A DNA stretch of 64,000 nucleotides, from assembly GCF_900636745.1 (NCBI RefSeq), contig NZ_LR134310.1:434001-498000 (forward strand), written 5' to 3'. The translations under genes and the position numbers were made by a program. Below are positions 9,983 to 17,992 of this stretch, piece by piece. This stretch comes from Actinobacillus equuli. GTDB taxonomy: Bacteria > Pseudomonadota > Gammaproteobacteria > Enterobacterales > Pasteurellaceae. Every line of letters starts with the position of its first letter. Position 1 is the first letter of the stretch. The notes beneath the pieces are model-generated. The model ran no database searches and was not told the DNA's origin. It saw only the letters and a list, made by a program, of their open reading frames with translations.

Positions 9983-11174
9983 ATTGTTGTTCCAATTGTT
10001 GTTGTACTCTAGTGATCACCGGTTGCCAGTCAAAATCAAAGCCCTGACGAAATAGGCGTACACTCTGATACCATGGGCTATCCTCTCTTGCCAATAACCA
10101 ACGAAAATCGGGGTGATAACTGATTAAAACCCAAGTCGGTTTGCCCATCGCTGCCGCTAAATGTGCCACTGAAGTATCTACGCTAATCACTAAATCAAGT
10201 TGAGCAATCAATGCCGCCGTATCGGAAAAATCCGTTAAATCATCTTGCCAAAAATGCAAATTTTTGAGCTTTTCCGACCGCTTGTAATCGGCCTCATTCA
10301 CTACTTTTTGCAAGCAATGAAATTCCGCATCAAATTCAAATAACGGTAAGAACTGTTCAAATTGCAAACTTCGTATCGCATTGCGGTGATGTTTAGGCGA
10401 GCCCGCCCATACCACGCCAATTTTAAGTCTTTTAGCGGAATCGCAAGCACTTATTTTCTGTTGCCATTTTATAAAGTGATCGGTTTCGGGCAATAAATAA
10501 CCTTCCGCATAAGGAATATTATCCAATCTTGTACCGAAATAATGCGGTAGGCTCATCATTGAAACATAATATTTCAGTCCGCTAATCGCCTCACCATTTT
10601 TTGATGTGGCAATTCCATATTGCGCTAAATTGGCATTCAGCAAATTTTCTAAGGGCTGATGATTCACCACCACAATATTCAAGCCTCGCTTTTTCGCCTC
10701 TAAGGCATAACGCACAAATTGAATATTATCGCCAAAGCCCTGTTCTGCATAAACCAAAAGCTTGGCTTGACCAATATCCTCACCTTGCCAACGAGGAATC
10801 GGCCATCCAGTGTCTTGAAAGGTTTCCACAGCGGTTTTCCATCGCCATTCATAAGCTTTCCAACCTTCTTCATAACGTCCTAAGGTGTTTAGAATAAACG
10901 CCTTATTACACCATGCCATGGCAAAATCCGGTGCAAGTTCAAGCGTTTTCTCCGCATCTTTGAGTGCTAAATCATAAAAGCCTAAATGCTTTAATACATC
11001 GGAACGATTGTGGTATGCGAGAATAGACTGAGGGAAATCCCCTAAAAAATCATCGTATAACTTTAGCACGGCAAGTAATTCCAAAGGATTACTCGCCTGT
11101 TGCTGTTGTTGATAAATATAAGAGAAACGTTCTTGTTCGGAACATTGCTGAATAGAAATTAAGTCTGAATTCAT
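9975..11174 (-). CDS. TPR protein with GT-B glycosyltransferase-like domain (copy 1)
   Basis: This gene is a tandem paralogue of the next one and has the same layout: TPR units at about residues 35-110 and a C-terminal GT-B-like domain with GVVWAGSPKHHRNAIRSL and DTSVAHLAAAMGKPTW. The start is uncertain. A TTG at 11222 extends it by 16 residues, but that extension overlaps an uptake-signal region. The ATG at 11174 gives 399 residues, close to the 395 of the sister gene. Neither start has a strong Shine-Dalgarno. It lies about 78 bp behind secA. Confidence 0.78.
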   Translation of the reverse strand: MNSDLISIQQCSEQERFSYIYQQQQQASNPLELLAVLKLYDDFLGDFPQSILAYHNRSDVLKHLGFYDLALKDAEKTLELAPDFAMAWCNKAFILNTLGRYEEGWKAYEWRWKTAVETFQDTGWPIPRWQGEDIGQAKLLVYAEQGFGDNIQFVRYALEAKKRGLNIVVVNHQPLENLLNANLAQYGIATSKNGEAISGLKYYVSMMSLPHYFGTRLDNIPYAEGYLLPETDHFIKWQQKISACDSAKRLKIGVVWAGSPKHHRNAIRSLQFEQFLPLFEFDAEFHCLQKVVNEADYKRSEKLKNLHFWQDDLTDFSDTAALIAQLDLVISVDTSVAHLAAAMGKPTWVLISYHPDFRWLLAREDSPWYQSVRLFRQGFDFDWQPVITRVQQQLEQQYG

Positions 11175-11252
11175 AGGAGAAGACAAAGAAAAAAGCGGGC
11201 ATTTTTTCAAAAAATTTTGCAAAAATTTAGAAAAAACGACCGCTTATATTAA

Positions 11253-13985
11253 TTATGCATATCTTGCTTTACTGCCGTGGCAATGTTTGTATTTTTTGCC
11301 AGAACCGCAAGGGCAAGGATCATTTCGACCGATATTCAAATTCGCTAATTGCTCATCTGTCAGCGATTCTGCCGCTGCGCCGGCTTGGGCATTTTGCATT
11401 TGTTCTTCGGTTGCCGCTTGGTAATGAGCGGCTTCCGCTTCAGCTATTGCGTCTTGCTGGCGTTGAGCCTCTTCAATCTCTTCTTGACTACGCACTTGAA
11501 TACGGCTTAACACGCTAATCACATTAGATTTCAACAAATCGAGCATATTGGTAAACATTTCAAATGATTCTTTTTTATACTCTTGTTTCGGATCTTTTTG
11601 TGCATAGCCACGTAAGTGAATACCTTTGCGTAAGTAATCCATTGCCGAAAGATGTTCTTTCCAAAGCTCGTCTAAGTTTTGTAGCATCACTCCTTTTTCA
11701 AAGTTACGCATCACTTCCGAGCCGACTTTCTCTTCTTTCGCTTGGTATTCTTGTTTCGCAATATCAATAATGCGCTCACGCAATGTTTCTTCGTGTAAGT
11801 CATTTTCTTGCTCTAACCAATGCTGGATAGGCAATTCCATACCGAATTGGCGTTTTAACGCTTCTTCTAAGCCGGCAACATCCCACATCTCTTCAATGGA
11901 TTGCGGTGGAATATATTGGCTAATCACATTATTGAACACGTCTTCACGCACAGTGCTGATCATCGCTGAAATATCATCGGTTTCAAGCAAGTAATTACGT
12001 TGTTCGTAAATCGCTTTACGTTGTTCGTTCGCCACATCATCGTACTGTAATAAGTTTTTACGACCGTCGAAGTTATGCGCTTCTACTTTTGCTTGTGCCG
12101 ATGCGATCACTTTAGTCAGTAATTTTGACTCCATCGCCTCGCCTTCTTCAGAGAAGGCTTTACGCATCATATTCAATTTACCTTCATTCAGGTAAATACG
12201 CATTAACGCATCGTCTAAAGACAGATAGAAACGTGATGAACCCGGGTCACCTTGACGACCGGAACGACCACGTAACTGGTTATCAATACGGCGAGATTCG
12301 TGACGTTCAGTACCGATAATATGTAAACCGCCCGCCTTCATTACGATGTCATAGCGCTCTTTCCAAGCCGCTTTAATCGCTTCGATTTGCTCTTCGGTCG
12401 GATTTTCTAACTTCGCCACTTCCGCTTTCCAGTTACCGCCTAATACGATATCCGTACCACGACCCGCCATATTGGTTGCGATAGTTACCGCACCCGGTGC
12501 ACCCGCTTCCGCCACGATTTCCGCTTCTTGGGCATGGAATTTCGCATTTAATACGTTATGAGCAATACCGGCTTTGGTTAATTCTGCCGATAAAAGTTCT
12601 GATTTTTCAACGGATGCCGTACCGACTAACACCGGTTGTTGGCGAGCCATACAGTCTTTAATATCATTGATAATCGCCGCAAATTTCTCCGGTTCACTCT
12701 TAAACATTAAGTCGGTACGGTCATCACGAATAACCGGTTTATTGGTCGGAATCACTACTGTATCCAAACCGTAAATTTGTTGGAATTCAAACGCTTCCGT
12801 ATCCGCTGTACCAGTCATACCGGCTAATTTTTCGTATAAACGGAAATAGTTTTGGTAAGTGATAGACGCAACAGTTTGGTTTTCGCCTTGAATATTAACT
12901 TTTTCTTTCGCTTCAATCGCTTGGTGTAAACCGTCAGACCAACGACGGCCCGCCATTGTACGACCGGTGTGTTCATCAATAATCACTACTTCACCGTCTT
13001 TTACGATGTAATCTACATCTAATTCAAATAATTTATGTGCACGTAACGCCGCATAAACGTGGTGTAGTAAAGCGATACGAGCCGGATGATAAAGTGTTTC
13101 GCCTTCTTGCATTAAGCCCATTTCGGTCAAAATGCCTTCCACTTTCACCATACCACGCTCAGTTAAATGCGCCTGTTTATTTTTCAGATCTAACGTGAAA
13201 TCGCCTTCACCGGTATATTCTTCGGTGTCTTCTTTATCTTGCTGAATCAAATGCGGAATAATCGTATCAATCGCTTGATAGATTTGAGTCGCATCTTCTG
13301 CTGGGCCTGAAATAATTAACGGCGTACGCGCTTCATCAATTAAGATTGAGTCCACCTCATCCACTAACGCATAGTGTAATTCACGTTGGAAACGATCTTC
13401 TTTTGCGTGCGCAAGGTTATCACGTAAATAGTCGAAACCTAACTCACTATTGGTTGAGTAAGTAATATCCGCTTTATAGGCTTCACGTTTTACTTCATTC
13501 GGAAGACCCGGCACATTCACTGCAACGGTTAAACCTAAAAATTCAAATAACGGGCGGTTTGTTTCCGCATCACGGCGTGCAAGATAATCGTTCACGGTTA
13601 CAACGTGTACACCTTTACCGGTTAACGCATTTAAGTAACAAGGTAATGTTGCGGTTAACGTTTTACCTTCACCGGTACGCATCTCTGCGATATTACGGTT
13701 AGTTAATACCATACCGCCGATTAATTGCACATCAAAATGACGCATTCCCATCACACGACGGCTTGCCTCACGCACAGTTGCAAACGCTTCGTGCAATAAG
13801 CTGTCAAGGCTCGCACCATCAGCTAAACGTTGTTTAAATTCTGCGGTTTTAGCTTGTAATTCCTCATCGGTTAATTTTTCAAATGCCGGTTCAAGTTTAT
13901 TAATTTGCGCAACACGTTTTCTTAAACGTTTTAACGTACGATCGTTACTTGAACCGAAAATTGAAGTGATAATTTTTGAAATCAT
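11253..13985 (-). CDS. secA: Preprotein translocase ATPase SecA
   Basis: SecA drives proteins through the SecYEG channel by ATP hydrolysis. The 910-residue protein has Walker [10 protein letters not shown], the [13 protein letters not shown] Walker B region, and the helicase-like motif [14 protein letters not shown]. The C-terminal zinc-binding SEC-C tail [14 protein letters not shown] binds SecB and lipids. The Shine-Dalgarno AGGA (13996-13993) lies inside a perfect 8-bp inverted repeat whose other arm is at the secM stop codon, so translation is probably controlled by SecM stalling. Confidence 0.98.
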   Translation of the reverse strand: MISKIITSIFGSSNDRTLKRLRKRVAQINKLEPAFEKLTDEELQAKTAEFKQRLADGASLDSLLHEAFATVREASRRVMGMRHFDVQLIGGMVLTNRNIAEMRTGEGKTLTATLPCYLNALTGKGVHVVTVNDYLARRDAETNRPLFEFLGLTVAVNVPGLPNEVKREAYKADITYSTNSELGFDYLRDNLAHAKEDRFQRELHYALVDEVDSILIDEARTPLIISGPAEDATQIYQAIDTIIPHLIQQDKEDTEEYTGEGDFTLDLKNKQAHLTERGMVKVEGILTEMGLMQEGETLYHPARIALLHHVYAALRAHKLFELDVDYIVKDGEVVIIDEHTGRTMAGRRWSDGLHQAIEAKEKVNIQGENQTVASITYQNYFRLYEKLAGMTGTADTEAFEFQQIYGLDTVVIPTNKPVIRDDRTDLMFKSEPEKFAAIINDIKDCMARQQPVLVGTASVEKSELLSAELTKAGIAHNVLNAKFHAQEAEIVAEAGAPGAVTIATNMAGRGTDIVLGGNWKAEVAKLENPTEEQIEAIKAAWKERYDIVMKAGGLHIIGTERHESRRIDNQLRGRSGRQGDPGSSRFYLSLDDALMRIYLNEGKLNMMRKAFSEEGEAMESKLLTKVIASAQAKVEAHNFDGRKNLLQYDDVANEQRKAIYEQRNYLLETDDISAMISTVREDVFNNVISQYIPPQSIEEMWDVAGLEEALKRQFGMELPIQHWLEQENDLHEETLRERIIDIAKQEYQAKEEKVGSEVMRNFEKGVMLQNLDELWKEHLSAMDYLRKGIHLRGYAQKDPKQEYKKESFEMFTNMLDLLKSNVISVLSRIQVRSQEEIEEAQRQQDAIAEAEAAHYQAATEEQMQNAQAGAAAESLTDEQLANLNIGRNDPCPCGSGKKYKHCHGSKARYA

Positions 13986-13992
13986 TGTTTTG

Positions 13993-14088
13993 TCCTAATC
14001 TAGTTATCTTTATATGAAAAAGTGGCATAGCTTTACGGAAGCACTGTTTTATTCCGCCCACTTATGATGAATCGATTTTATAGATTAG
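13993..14088 (-). promoter_or_regulatory. SecM-responsive leader that sequesters the secA ribosome-binding site
   Basis: On the minus strand CTAATCTA (14088-14081), which contains the secM TAA stop, is perfectly complementary to TAGATTAG (14002-13995), which overlaps the AGGA Shine-Dalgarno of secA. A second inner hairpin pairs AAGTGG and CGGAA with TTCCG and CCACTT. A ribosome stalled at the end of secM would cover the left arm and free the secA site, as known for E. coli secM-secA. Confidence 0.75.
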
Positions 14089-14408
14089 ACGATTGGGCCG
14101 GCTCGAATAGGATGGTTATCATCGCCATCAAAGCGGTAAGATTTGGTAAAAAATTCGCAAAAAACGACCGCTTGCGTTGGAATTTCCACAAGTACTTGTT
14201 TAAGCTCTGCGATAAATAAAGACTGAGGTTCTTGTTCGTCAGAACAAACAACGCAAGGAGAAAAATGCTGATTGATAACCGTTTCTTGTTCACTTTCACT
14301 TTTTACTATCGAATGAATTTCAGGTAACGCAAAAATCGCAACCAGTCCGAAAACCAATTGCGACCAAAAAGGCGTTTTGTGAAAATGCTTAAATAAACTC
14401 ATCAACAT
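14085..14408 (-). CDS. secM: SecM, secretion monitor with diverged arrest peptide
   Basis: SecM is a short exported peptide whose C-terminus stalls the ribosome when secretion is poor, raising SecA synthesis. This 107-residue protein has an N-terminal signal-like helix (about residues 14-33). It ends NHPIRAGPIV and so keeps the Arg-Ala-Gly-Pro core of the E. coli arrest motif. The upstream Phe and Trp-Ile of the E. coli motif (FxxxxWIxxxxGIRAGP) are absent at matching spacing. The HPIRAGP form resembles the HPPIRGSP-like arrest peptide described from Mannheimia. It lies 99 bp before secA. Confidence 0.9.
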   Translation of the reverse strand: MLMSLFKHFHKTPFWSQLVFGLVAIFALPEIHSIVKSESEQETVINQHFSPCVVCSDEQEPQSLFIAELKQVLVEIPTQAVVFCEFFTKSYRFDGDDNHPIRAGPIV

Positions 14409-14513
14409 TTGTTTTAAATACTAAAAATTATATTAATTATACGATAAATTCCAGTAGAATGGGCAGTTAATTGGGTCAAATAACGTAAAATCAAGGGGTA
14501 ACAGTCCAGAAAG

Positions 14514-14822
14514 ATGAAAAATTCAGCAATAAAAAATATCACCGAAATTTTGCAGAACTCAAGCCTTAGTCGGATTGTCCAACGAGCCAATCAATTAAAC
14601 GATTTGCATCAAAAAGTACAAAAATTATTACCAGAACAGTACCGTGGGCTTTACCGTATTGTGAATTTAGTTGATAATCAACTTGTATTCGAAGTGCAAA
14701 ATGCGACTGTACGGCAAGGCTTACAGTTACAAAGTTCACATTTATTACAATTAATTCACTCTGATTTTCCGAATGTAACTGAGCTTCAGTTTAAAGTGAA
14801 TCCGAGTTTTAAACACATTTAA
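14514..14822 (+). CDS. DUF721 / DciA-like protein
   Basis: The 102-residue protein contains a DUF721-like core. The predicted helix LQNSSLSRIVQRANQLNDLHQKVQKLLP is followed by the beta-rich stretch RGLYRIVNLVDNQLVFEVQNATVRQGLQLQ. DciA proteins of this family recruit the DnaB replicative helicase in bacteria that lack DnaC. Here the domain lacks the longer C-terminal tail of classic DciA, so the role is only inferred. It is divergent from secM and 16 bp upstream of an NlpE-like gene, and may share its transcript. Confidence 0.65.
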   Translation: MKNSAIKNITEILQNSSLSRIVQRANQLNDLHQKVQKLLPEQYRGLYRIVNLVDNQLVFEVQNATVRQGLQLQSSHLLQLIHSDFPNVTELQFKVNPSFKHI

Positions 14823-14838
14823 ATAGAAGGAAACTGGA

Positions 14839-15213
14839 ATGAAAAAAATTGCGTTAGTTGCATTCAGTGCAGTACTAGGCGCCTGTTCGCTATTACCACA
14901 AAAATCCGTTACTGGCACATTCCAAGGCGAGCTACCTTGCGCAGACTGTGAAAAAATTCAAGCTGAGCTTATTTTAGGCGCTAATAATAGCTACCAATAC
15001 AATACTATTTACGTAAAAGCAGGCAAAGAATATCCATTTAAAGATGAAGGTACTTATACTTGGGAACAAGGTAAACGTGGTGTAATTCGTTTAGAAAAAG
15101 ATTCCGGTTCGTTAGCCTTTAAAGTCAGTGAAACTAAAGTTGAGGTTTGTGATGTAAACGGTAACCCAGCTAAGACCGCAAATCACCCATACACCTTACA
15201 AAAAGTTAAATAA
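14839..15213 (+). CDS. NlpE-like lipoprotein
   Basis: The 124-residue precursor has a lipobox (VLGAC, Cys16) after a short signal peptide, so it is probably an outer-membrane lipoprotein. The mature protein begins with the NlpE N-domain features GTFQGELPCADCEKI and a later GTYTWEQG segment. NlpE senses surface contact and copper and activates Cpx in E. coli. This protein has only the N-terminal domain. It has AGAAGG as Shine-Dalgarno and a strong terminator behind it. Confidence 0.8.
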   Translation: MKKIALVAFSAVLGACSLLPQKSVTGTFQGELPCADCEKIQAELILGANNSYQYNTIYVKAGKEYPFKDEGTYTWEQGKRGVIRLEKDSGSLAFKVSETKVEVCDVNGNPAKTANHPYTLQKVK

Positions 15214-15230
15214 GTTATTCATATAGACAT

Positions 15231-15261
15231 AAAAGCCCGCTTATTAAGCGGGCTTTTATTT
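15231..15261 (+). terminator. Terminator of the NlpE-like gene
   Basis: AAAAGCCCGCTTA pairs with TAAGCGGGCTTTT across a minimal loop, followed by ATTTT. It is strong and could act in both directions. Confidence 0.85.
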
Positions 15262-15280
15262 TAGGTTAAGGAAATAAATA

Positions 15281-15314
15281 TAAAAAAATCCCCACAACTT
15301 TTCTTGCAGGGATT
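15281..15314 (-). terminator. Probable terminator of tRNA-Ser
   Basis: On the minus strand AATCCC and GGGATT pair, with inner TGCAA/TTGTG pairing, followed by a T7 run. It lies about 90 bp behind the tRNA gene. Confidence 0.65.
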
Positions 15315-15406
15315 GGACCTAAATAAGGAAAAAAGTAATTATTACTTACTTTAACTTAACCAAGGAAATATCTATGAAAACAGTAAGGAATCTTTCGCAT
15401 TAGTAA

Positions 15407-15496
15407 TGGCGGTGAGAGGGGGATTCGAACCCCCGATACACTTTCGCATATACACGCTTTCCAGGCGTGCTCCTTCAACCACTCGGACATCTCACC
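15407..15496 (-). tRNA. tRNA-Ser (anticodon GGA)
   Basis: Read on the minus strand, the 90-nt sequence begins GGTGAGATGTCCGAG and ends with the acceptor strand CTCACCGCCA, with CCA encoded. The anticodon loop has CTGGAAA (anticodon GGA). A long variable arm of the class II serine type follows, then the T loop GGTTCGAATCC. It reads UCC and UCU serine codons. Confidence 0.97.
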
Positions 15497-15612
15497 AGCT
15501 TACTAAATGCACAGAAAGTGCATCTGAAAGATGTAGGGAACTATACCGATTTTTTAGAATCTAATCAAGTATTTTATTTATAAACTAAAATAATTACCAA
15601 TTCCTCATTATA

Positions 15613-15924
15613 TTATTGTCCAACTCCTAAACAGTTCGGCGATTTAGGCACTAACCCGTTGGCGCTCGCCCATTCTTGCGGCGTAAAAAGATGTAATGCT
15701 AATGCGTGAACACCGTTTTCCAACTCATACGCTAAACAACTATAAACCGCTCGATGACGAGCTACAACACGTTGTTCTGCAAAGTTTGCCGATACTAATG
15801 TCACTTTAAAATGAGATTCCGCCCCACGTCCTGAGCTATGCATATAGCTTTCATTTTCAATTTGTAAGAATTGTGGTGAAAATTGTTCCGTTAATTTTTG
15901 CTGAATCGTTTGTTCAACCGACAT
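15613..15924 (-). CDS. bolA: BolA family protein
   Basis: BolA is a small KH-like protein that works with monothiol glutaredoxin in iron-sulfur handling and affects cell shape and stress response. The 103 residues contain the core HSSGRGAESHFKVTLVSANF and VARHRAVYSCLAYELENGVHALALHLFTPQEW, where the conserved His ligand lies. The neighbour yajG across the divergent gap matches the E. coli bolA-yajG pairing. Confidence 0.93.
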   Translation of the reverse strand: MSVEQTIQQKLTEQFSPQFLQIENESYMHSSGRGAESHFKVTLVSANFAEQRVVARHRAVYSCLAYELENGVHALALHLFTPQEWASANGLVPKSPNCLGVGQ

Positions 15925-15938
15925 TTTTATTCCTTATG

Positions 15939-16047
15939 AATTGATAATTAGTATTTGATAATGGATAATTAAAAAACTTATTTGTAGGTAAATTGCCTAA
16001 TAAATGCTTTTACCTCATTATCCATTATCAAATACTAATTATCAATT
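15939..16047. repeat. 31-bp perfect inverted repeat between bolA and yajG
   Basis: The arm at 15939-15969 (AATTGATAATTAG... to ...GGATAAT) is the exact reverse complement of 16017-16047. The 47-bp spacer contains the divergent promoters' middle section. The arms stop just before the start codons of both genes. No coding sequence lies inside. Origin is unknown; it could be a small mobile palindrome or a structural control element. Confidence 0.9.
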
Positions 16048-16060
16048 AAAAGGATTTCTT

Positions 16061-16651
16061 ATGACATTATCTAAAAAAGCATTACTTATCGTCACTACAC
16101 TTGCAGCAGCAGTACTTACCGGCTGCCAATCTCAATCAAGCGTATTAAATTTCACCACGCCTAGCCCAACGGCGACCTTTAACACAAATAACCAAACTGC
16201 TGCAGTGAGTGTGATGACACAAGACTTACGTACTTCTCGTGAAGTGGCAAGCTATACCAAAAACGGCCAAGTAACTCGTTTAACTTCAAGCCCGGAAGTC
16301 GGATTAATGTTCCAACAAGCAATGCAACAAGACTTAAATGCAAAAGGCTTCCAATTGGTACAAGGGGCAGCGAATGCAAATGTTATCGTAAACGTTCGCA
16401 AATTCTTTGCTACGGTAGAACAAGGTAATTTATTGTATAAAGTGAATGCAGAAGTGGGAGTCGAAGTAGCTGTGCAAGGTGCAAAAGGTAACTTTAGCAA
16501 AAACTTTAATGCAACACGTGGCTATGAAGGTGCGGCACTAACTACAGATAACGATGACATCAAAAAAGTGCTAGGCCAAGCGTATGATGATGTGATCAAA
16601 GCGATCTACAACGATAACGAAATTGCTAACGCAATTCATCAATTTAAATAA
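16061..16651 (+). CDS. yajG: YajG family lipoprotein
   Basis: The 196-residue precursor has a signal peptide with lipobox LTGC (Cys22 region), so the mature form is a membrane-anchored lipoprotein. The remaining sequence matches the YajG family in length and pattern (TQDLRTSREVASY, LNAKGFQLV, repeated beta segments). Its function is unknown. The ATG at 16061 is chosen over an upstream frame because AAGGA lies 8 bases before it and the product then starts with a proper signal peptide. It sits next to bolA as in E. coli. Confidence 0.88.
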   Translation: MTLSKKALLIVTTLAAAVLTGCQSQSSVLNFTTPSPTATFNTNNQTAAVSVMTQDLRTSREVASYTKNGQVTRLTSSPEVGLMFQQAMQQDLNAKGFQLVQGAANANVIVNVRKFFATVEQGNLLYKVNAEVGVEVAVQGAKGNFSKNFNATRGYEGAALTTDNDDIKKVLGQAYDDVIKAIYNDNEIANAIHQFK

Positions 16652-16670
16652 TTGATTTTATTCAAATAGC

Positions 16671-16713
16671 AAGCGGTCGGATTTCACTATTTTTTTGCAA
16701 AATCCGACCGCTT
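16671..16713. terminator. Inverted uptake-signal pair used as terminator (yajG / lacI-type gene)
   Basis: AAGCGGTCGGATTT at 16671-16684 pairs perfectly with AAATCCGACCGCTT at 16700-16713. Two convergent genes end here, so it likely terminates both. Confidence 0.8.
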
Positions 16714-16724
16714 ATTTCTTTATG

Positions 16725-17720
16725 TTAGCACGATTCTCTCACAATGAGCGGGCAATCAATCGGCTGAACTTTATTGGTTTTTCGCCCTTCGATTAAGTGT
16801 AGTGCCGCTTGTTCCCCCATCTGGTAATGAGGTAATTGTACCGTGGTGAGCGGTGGTAAAAACAGATGAGCCACTCCGACCATATTGTCATAGCCGACAA
16901 CTGCAACATCTTGCGGAATACGCAATCCACGAGCGAGTAATAACTGATAAACAAGCATTGCGATCCGGTCATTTCCGCATACAATCACATCATAGTCAAA
17001 ATGTTCGGAATCTGATGCCAAAATATCTTTAAGTCGATCCGCACCTTCTAAATAGTCATCGCTTTCATTCATAAAAAATTCGGTCGGTACATTTGCATTT
17101 TTTTGTGAAAACCAGACCGCTTGAAAGCCCTTTTGTCGCTCTTTCGCGGCAATCGCATTATGCGGAATATATAAACAAAGTGGCTTTTTATAACCTTTCT
17201 CTAGCAATAAACGCGTCACATCCGCTTGCCCTTGAAAATCATTGGGAATATAGCTCGCTACTTGCAAATCATCCGTTACACAGTTTGCCAGTACAATCGG
17301 TAATGATGCCAAACGCTTCGGGATCTTAATTTTTTTTAGCCCATGACGAGTAATGATAATGGCTGTCGGGCGATGAGAAAGCAATAATTCAACCGCTTTT
17401 TCAACATCTTGCTCATCATCTTCAAAGGTATTGATCACAAACGAATTCCAACCGTACTGACGTACGGTTTTTTCAATCGCAAGTAAAATCTCGACCGAAA
17501 ACGGCGTTGTTGCGGTGCTAAACGATAAAACACCTATCGTATTTTCACTCACACCACGAATTTTCTGCGCAGCAATATTCGGAACATAATTTAATTGTTC
17601 TATTGCATCTTGTACTGCTTTACGAGTTTTTTCAGAAAGTTGTTCCGGGTTATTAATCGCTCTAGAAACCGTCATTAGCGATACCCCGGCCAACCTTGCC
17701 ACATCTTTTAGGGAAGCCAT
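16725..17720 (-). CDS. LacI-family regulator of the alpha-galactoside locus
   Basis: This 331-residue repressor has the LacI helix-turn-helix at its N-terminus (SLKDVARLAGVSLMTVSRAINN) and a hinge segment (YVPNIAAQKIRG). A periplasmic-binding-like ligand domain follows, including FDYDVIVCGNDRIAMLVYQLL and PQDVAVVGYDN. It is divergent from a sugar symporter and an alpha-galactosidase. The shared region has two palindromes with the AACGTT centre typical of LacI-family operators. The inducer is probably raffinose, melibiose or galactose, which is an inference from the neighbours. Confidence 0.88.
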   Translation of the reverse strand: MASLKDVARLAGVSLMTVSRAINNPEQLSEKTRKAVQDAIEQLNYVPNIAAQKIRGVSENTIGVLSFSTATTPFSVEILLAIEKTVRQYGWNSFVINTFEDDEQDVEKAVELLLSHRPTAIIITRHGLKKIKIPKRLASLPIVLANCVTDDLQVASYIPNDFQGQADVTRLLLEKGYKKPLCLYIPHNAIAAKERQKGFQAVWFSQKNANVPTEFFMNESDDYLEGADRLKDILASDSEHFDYDVIVCGNDRIAMLVYQLLLARGLRIPQDVAVVGYDNMVGVAHLFLPPLTTVQLPHYQMGEQAALHLIEGRKTNKVQPIDCPLIVRESC

Positions 17721-17853
17721 AAAAAATATTAAGAATTAAAATAAATAAACAAAAAAGAGAAATTGATAATTAAAACCGATTTATCGATTACTATCCACTT
17801 TACCCCTTATCTTTTAAAGGATCAATCTCTCCTGAGAATTATTCAAAAATAAC

Positions 17854-17869
17854 TGTGATCTTGCTCACA
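17854..17869. promoter_or_regulatory. CRP site 1 of the alpha-galactoside locus
   Basis: TGTGA-TCTTGC-TCACA has both half sites exact. It suggests catabolite control of the divergent pair. Confidence 0.8.
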
Positions 17870-17880
17870 AAATTAAAATG

Positions 17881-17890
17881 TTAACGTTAA
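17881..17890. promoter_or_regulatory. LacI-type operator 1
   Basis: TTAACGTTAA, centred between 17885 and 17886, lies inside ATGTTAACGTTAAAAA. It has the central CG and the palindromy of LacI/GalR-family operators. Confidence 0.7.
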
Positions 17891-17894
17891 AAAT

Positions 17895-17910
17895 TGTGAT
17901 TTAAATCACA
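17895..17910. promoter_or_regulatory. CRP site 2 of the alpha-galactoside locus
   Basis: TGTGA-TTTAAA-TCACA is a perfect palindrome and an exact CRP half-site pair, five bases from operator 1. Confidence 0.85.
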
Positions 17911-17940
17911 ATTTCAAATATTCTCCTCTTGCAAAACAAA

Positions 17941-17956
17941 ATGATAACGTTAACAT
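17941..17956. promoter_or_regulatory. LacI-type operator 2
   Basis: ATGATAACGTTAACAT is a palindrome with one mismatched pair and the same centre as operator 1. The centres are 63 bp apart. It lies about 37 bp before the symporter start, where a bound repressor could block RNA polymerase. Confidence 0.72.
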
Positions 17957-17992
17957 TTTGCATATCAAATCAACAATAGAAGGTGTTTTATT

